In this document: positions 61,555 through 61,584 of the stretch, one piece after another
Numbering within the stretch: the stretch's first letter is position 1
How the letters are laid out: every line of letters begins with the position of its first letter
NCBI GenBank assembly: GCA_016789905.1
Contig: JAEUQC010000189.1
Span: 1 to 61,584, forward strand
From: Bryobacterales bacterium
GTDB taxonomy: Bacteria > Acidobacteriota > Terriglobia > Bryobacterales > Bryobacteraceae
Direction of reading: 5' to 3'
DNA: 61,584 nucleotides
Made by a program: the position numbers and the translations under genes
Notes under the pieces: model-generated
Databases searched by the model: none
Seen by the model: only the letters and a program-made list of their open reading frames with translations
What the model was told of the DNA's origin: nothing

Positions 61555-61584
61555 GTTGTGACTCCTCACGCATCTAGTGGCGGC

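Overview
The window looks like chromosomal DNA from an Acidobacteriota bacterium, most likely of the Bryobacterales/Solibacteraceae group. This is an inference from high GC content, an FtsX-type permease of the acidobacterial duplicated orphan permease (ADOP) kind, two proteins ending in the Solibacter-type TIGR03437 domain, NHL-propeller secreted proteins, formylglycine sulfatases, a quinohaem dehydrogenase, and many Tat-type or lipoprotein signals. No rRNA, tRNA, CRISPR array or phage block was seen. The left edge carries the tail of what looks like an IS66 transposase.

Layout. 1-2 kb: IS66 remnant, a secreted HExxH protein, a mostly gene-free stretch with a perfect 18-bp inverted repeat, and a tiny His/Lys-rich secreted protein. 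2.3-8.8 kb: housekeeping genes, with phosphomannomutase and 3-methyladenine glycosylase divergent from thpR-plsY-gpsA, followed by an ECF sigma/anti-sigma/DUF3106 unit. 8.8-16.9 kb: quinohaem dehydrogenase with an MFS carrier, UvrD/PcrA helicase plus a tiny basic protein, amino-acid permease and a cytochrome c'-like protein. 16.9-21 kb: PhoD-like phosphatase convergent with a sulfatase.

21-28.5 kb is a signalling island: an RsbU/SpoIIE-type phosphatase (with a decayed duplicate of its 3' end), an OmpR-type regulator, a Spy/CpxP-like periplasmic protein, and a second regulator with its histidine kinase. An identical 15-bp sequence lies in the two intergenic regions bounding this island. A GH105-type hydrolase and a beta-propeller protein follow.

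28.7-41 kb: di-haem peroxidase, a GH5-like protein with a TIGR03437 tail, cupin-TPR lipoprotein pair, dprA-topA-alaC, and an ADOP permease whose ribosome-binding site and TTG start lie inside a predicted hairpin. 41-47.5 kb: tandem GNAT protein, two small unknown proteins, a second sulfatase and a large NHL/TIGR03437 protein. 47.5-54 kb is a sugar cluster: an unknown protein, a fused GT2-GT4 glycosyltransferase, 6-phosphogluconate dehydrogenase and an AGE-family epimerase. 54-61.6 kb: HDOD protein, BlaI/M56-TonB pair with a palindromic operator, HAD phosphatase, methyltransferase with zinc ribbon, and an unusual beta-rich protein.

A palindromic REP-like repeat occurs as tandem pairs after the ADOP gene and after the methyltransferase, and a related palindrome lies in frame inside the glycosyltransferase gene. 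Several genes have a -10-like hexamer only 7-13 bases before the start codon, suggesting leaderless or nearly leaderless transcripts. Coordinates, motifs and repeats were read directly from the sequence. Family names rest on recognised motifs, not on database searches.
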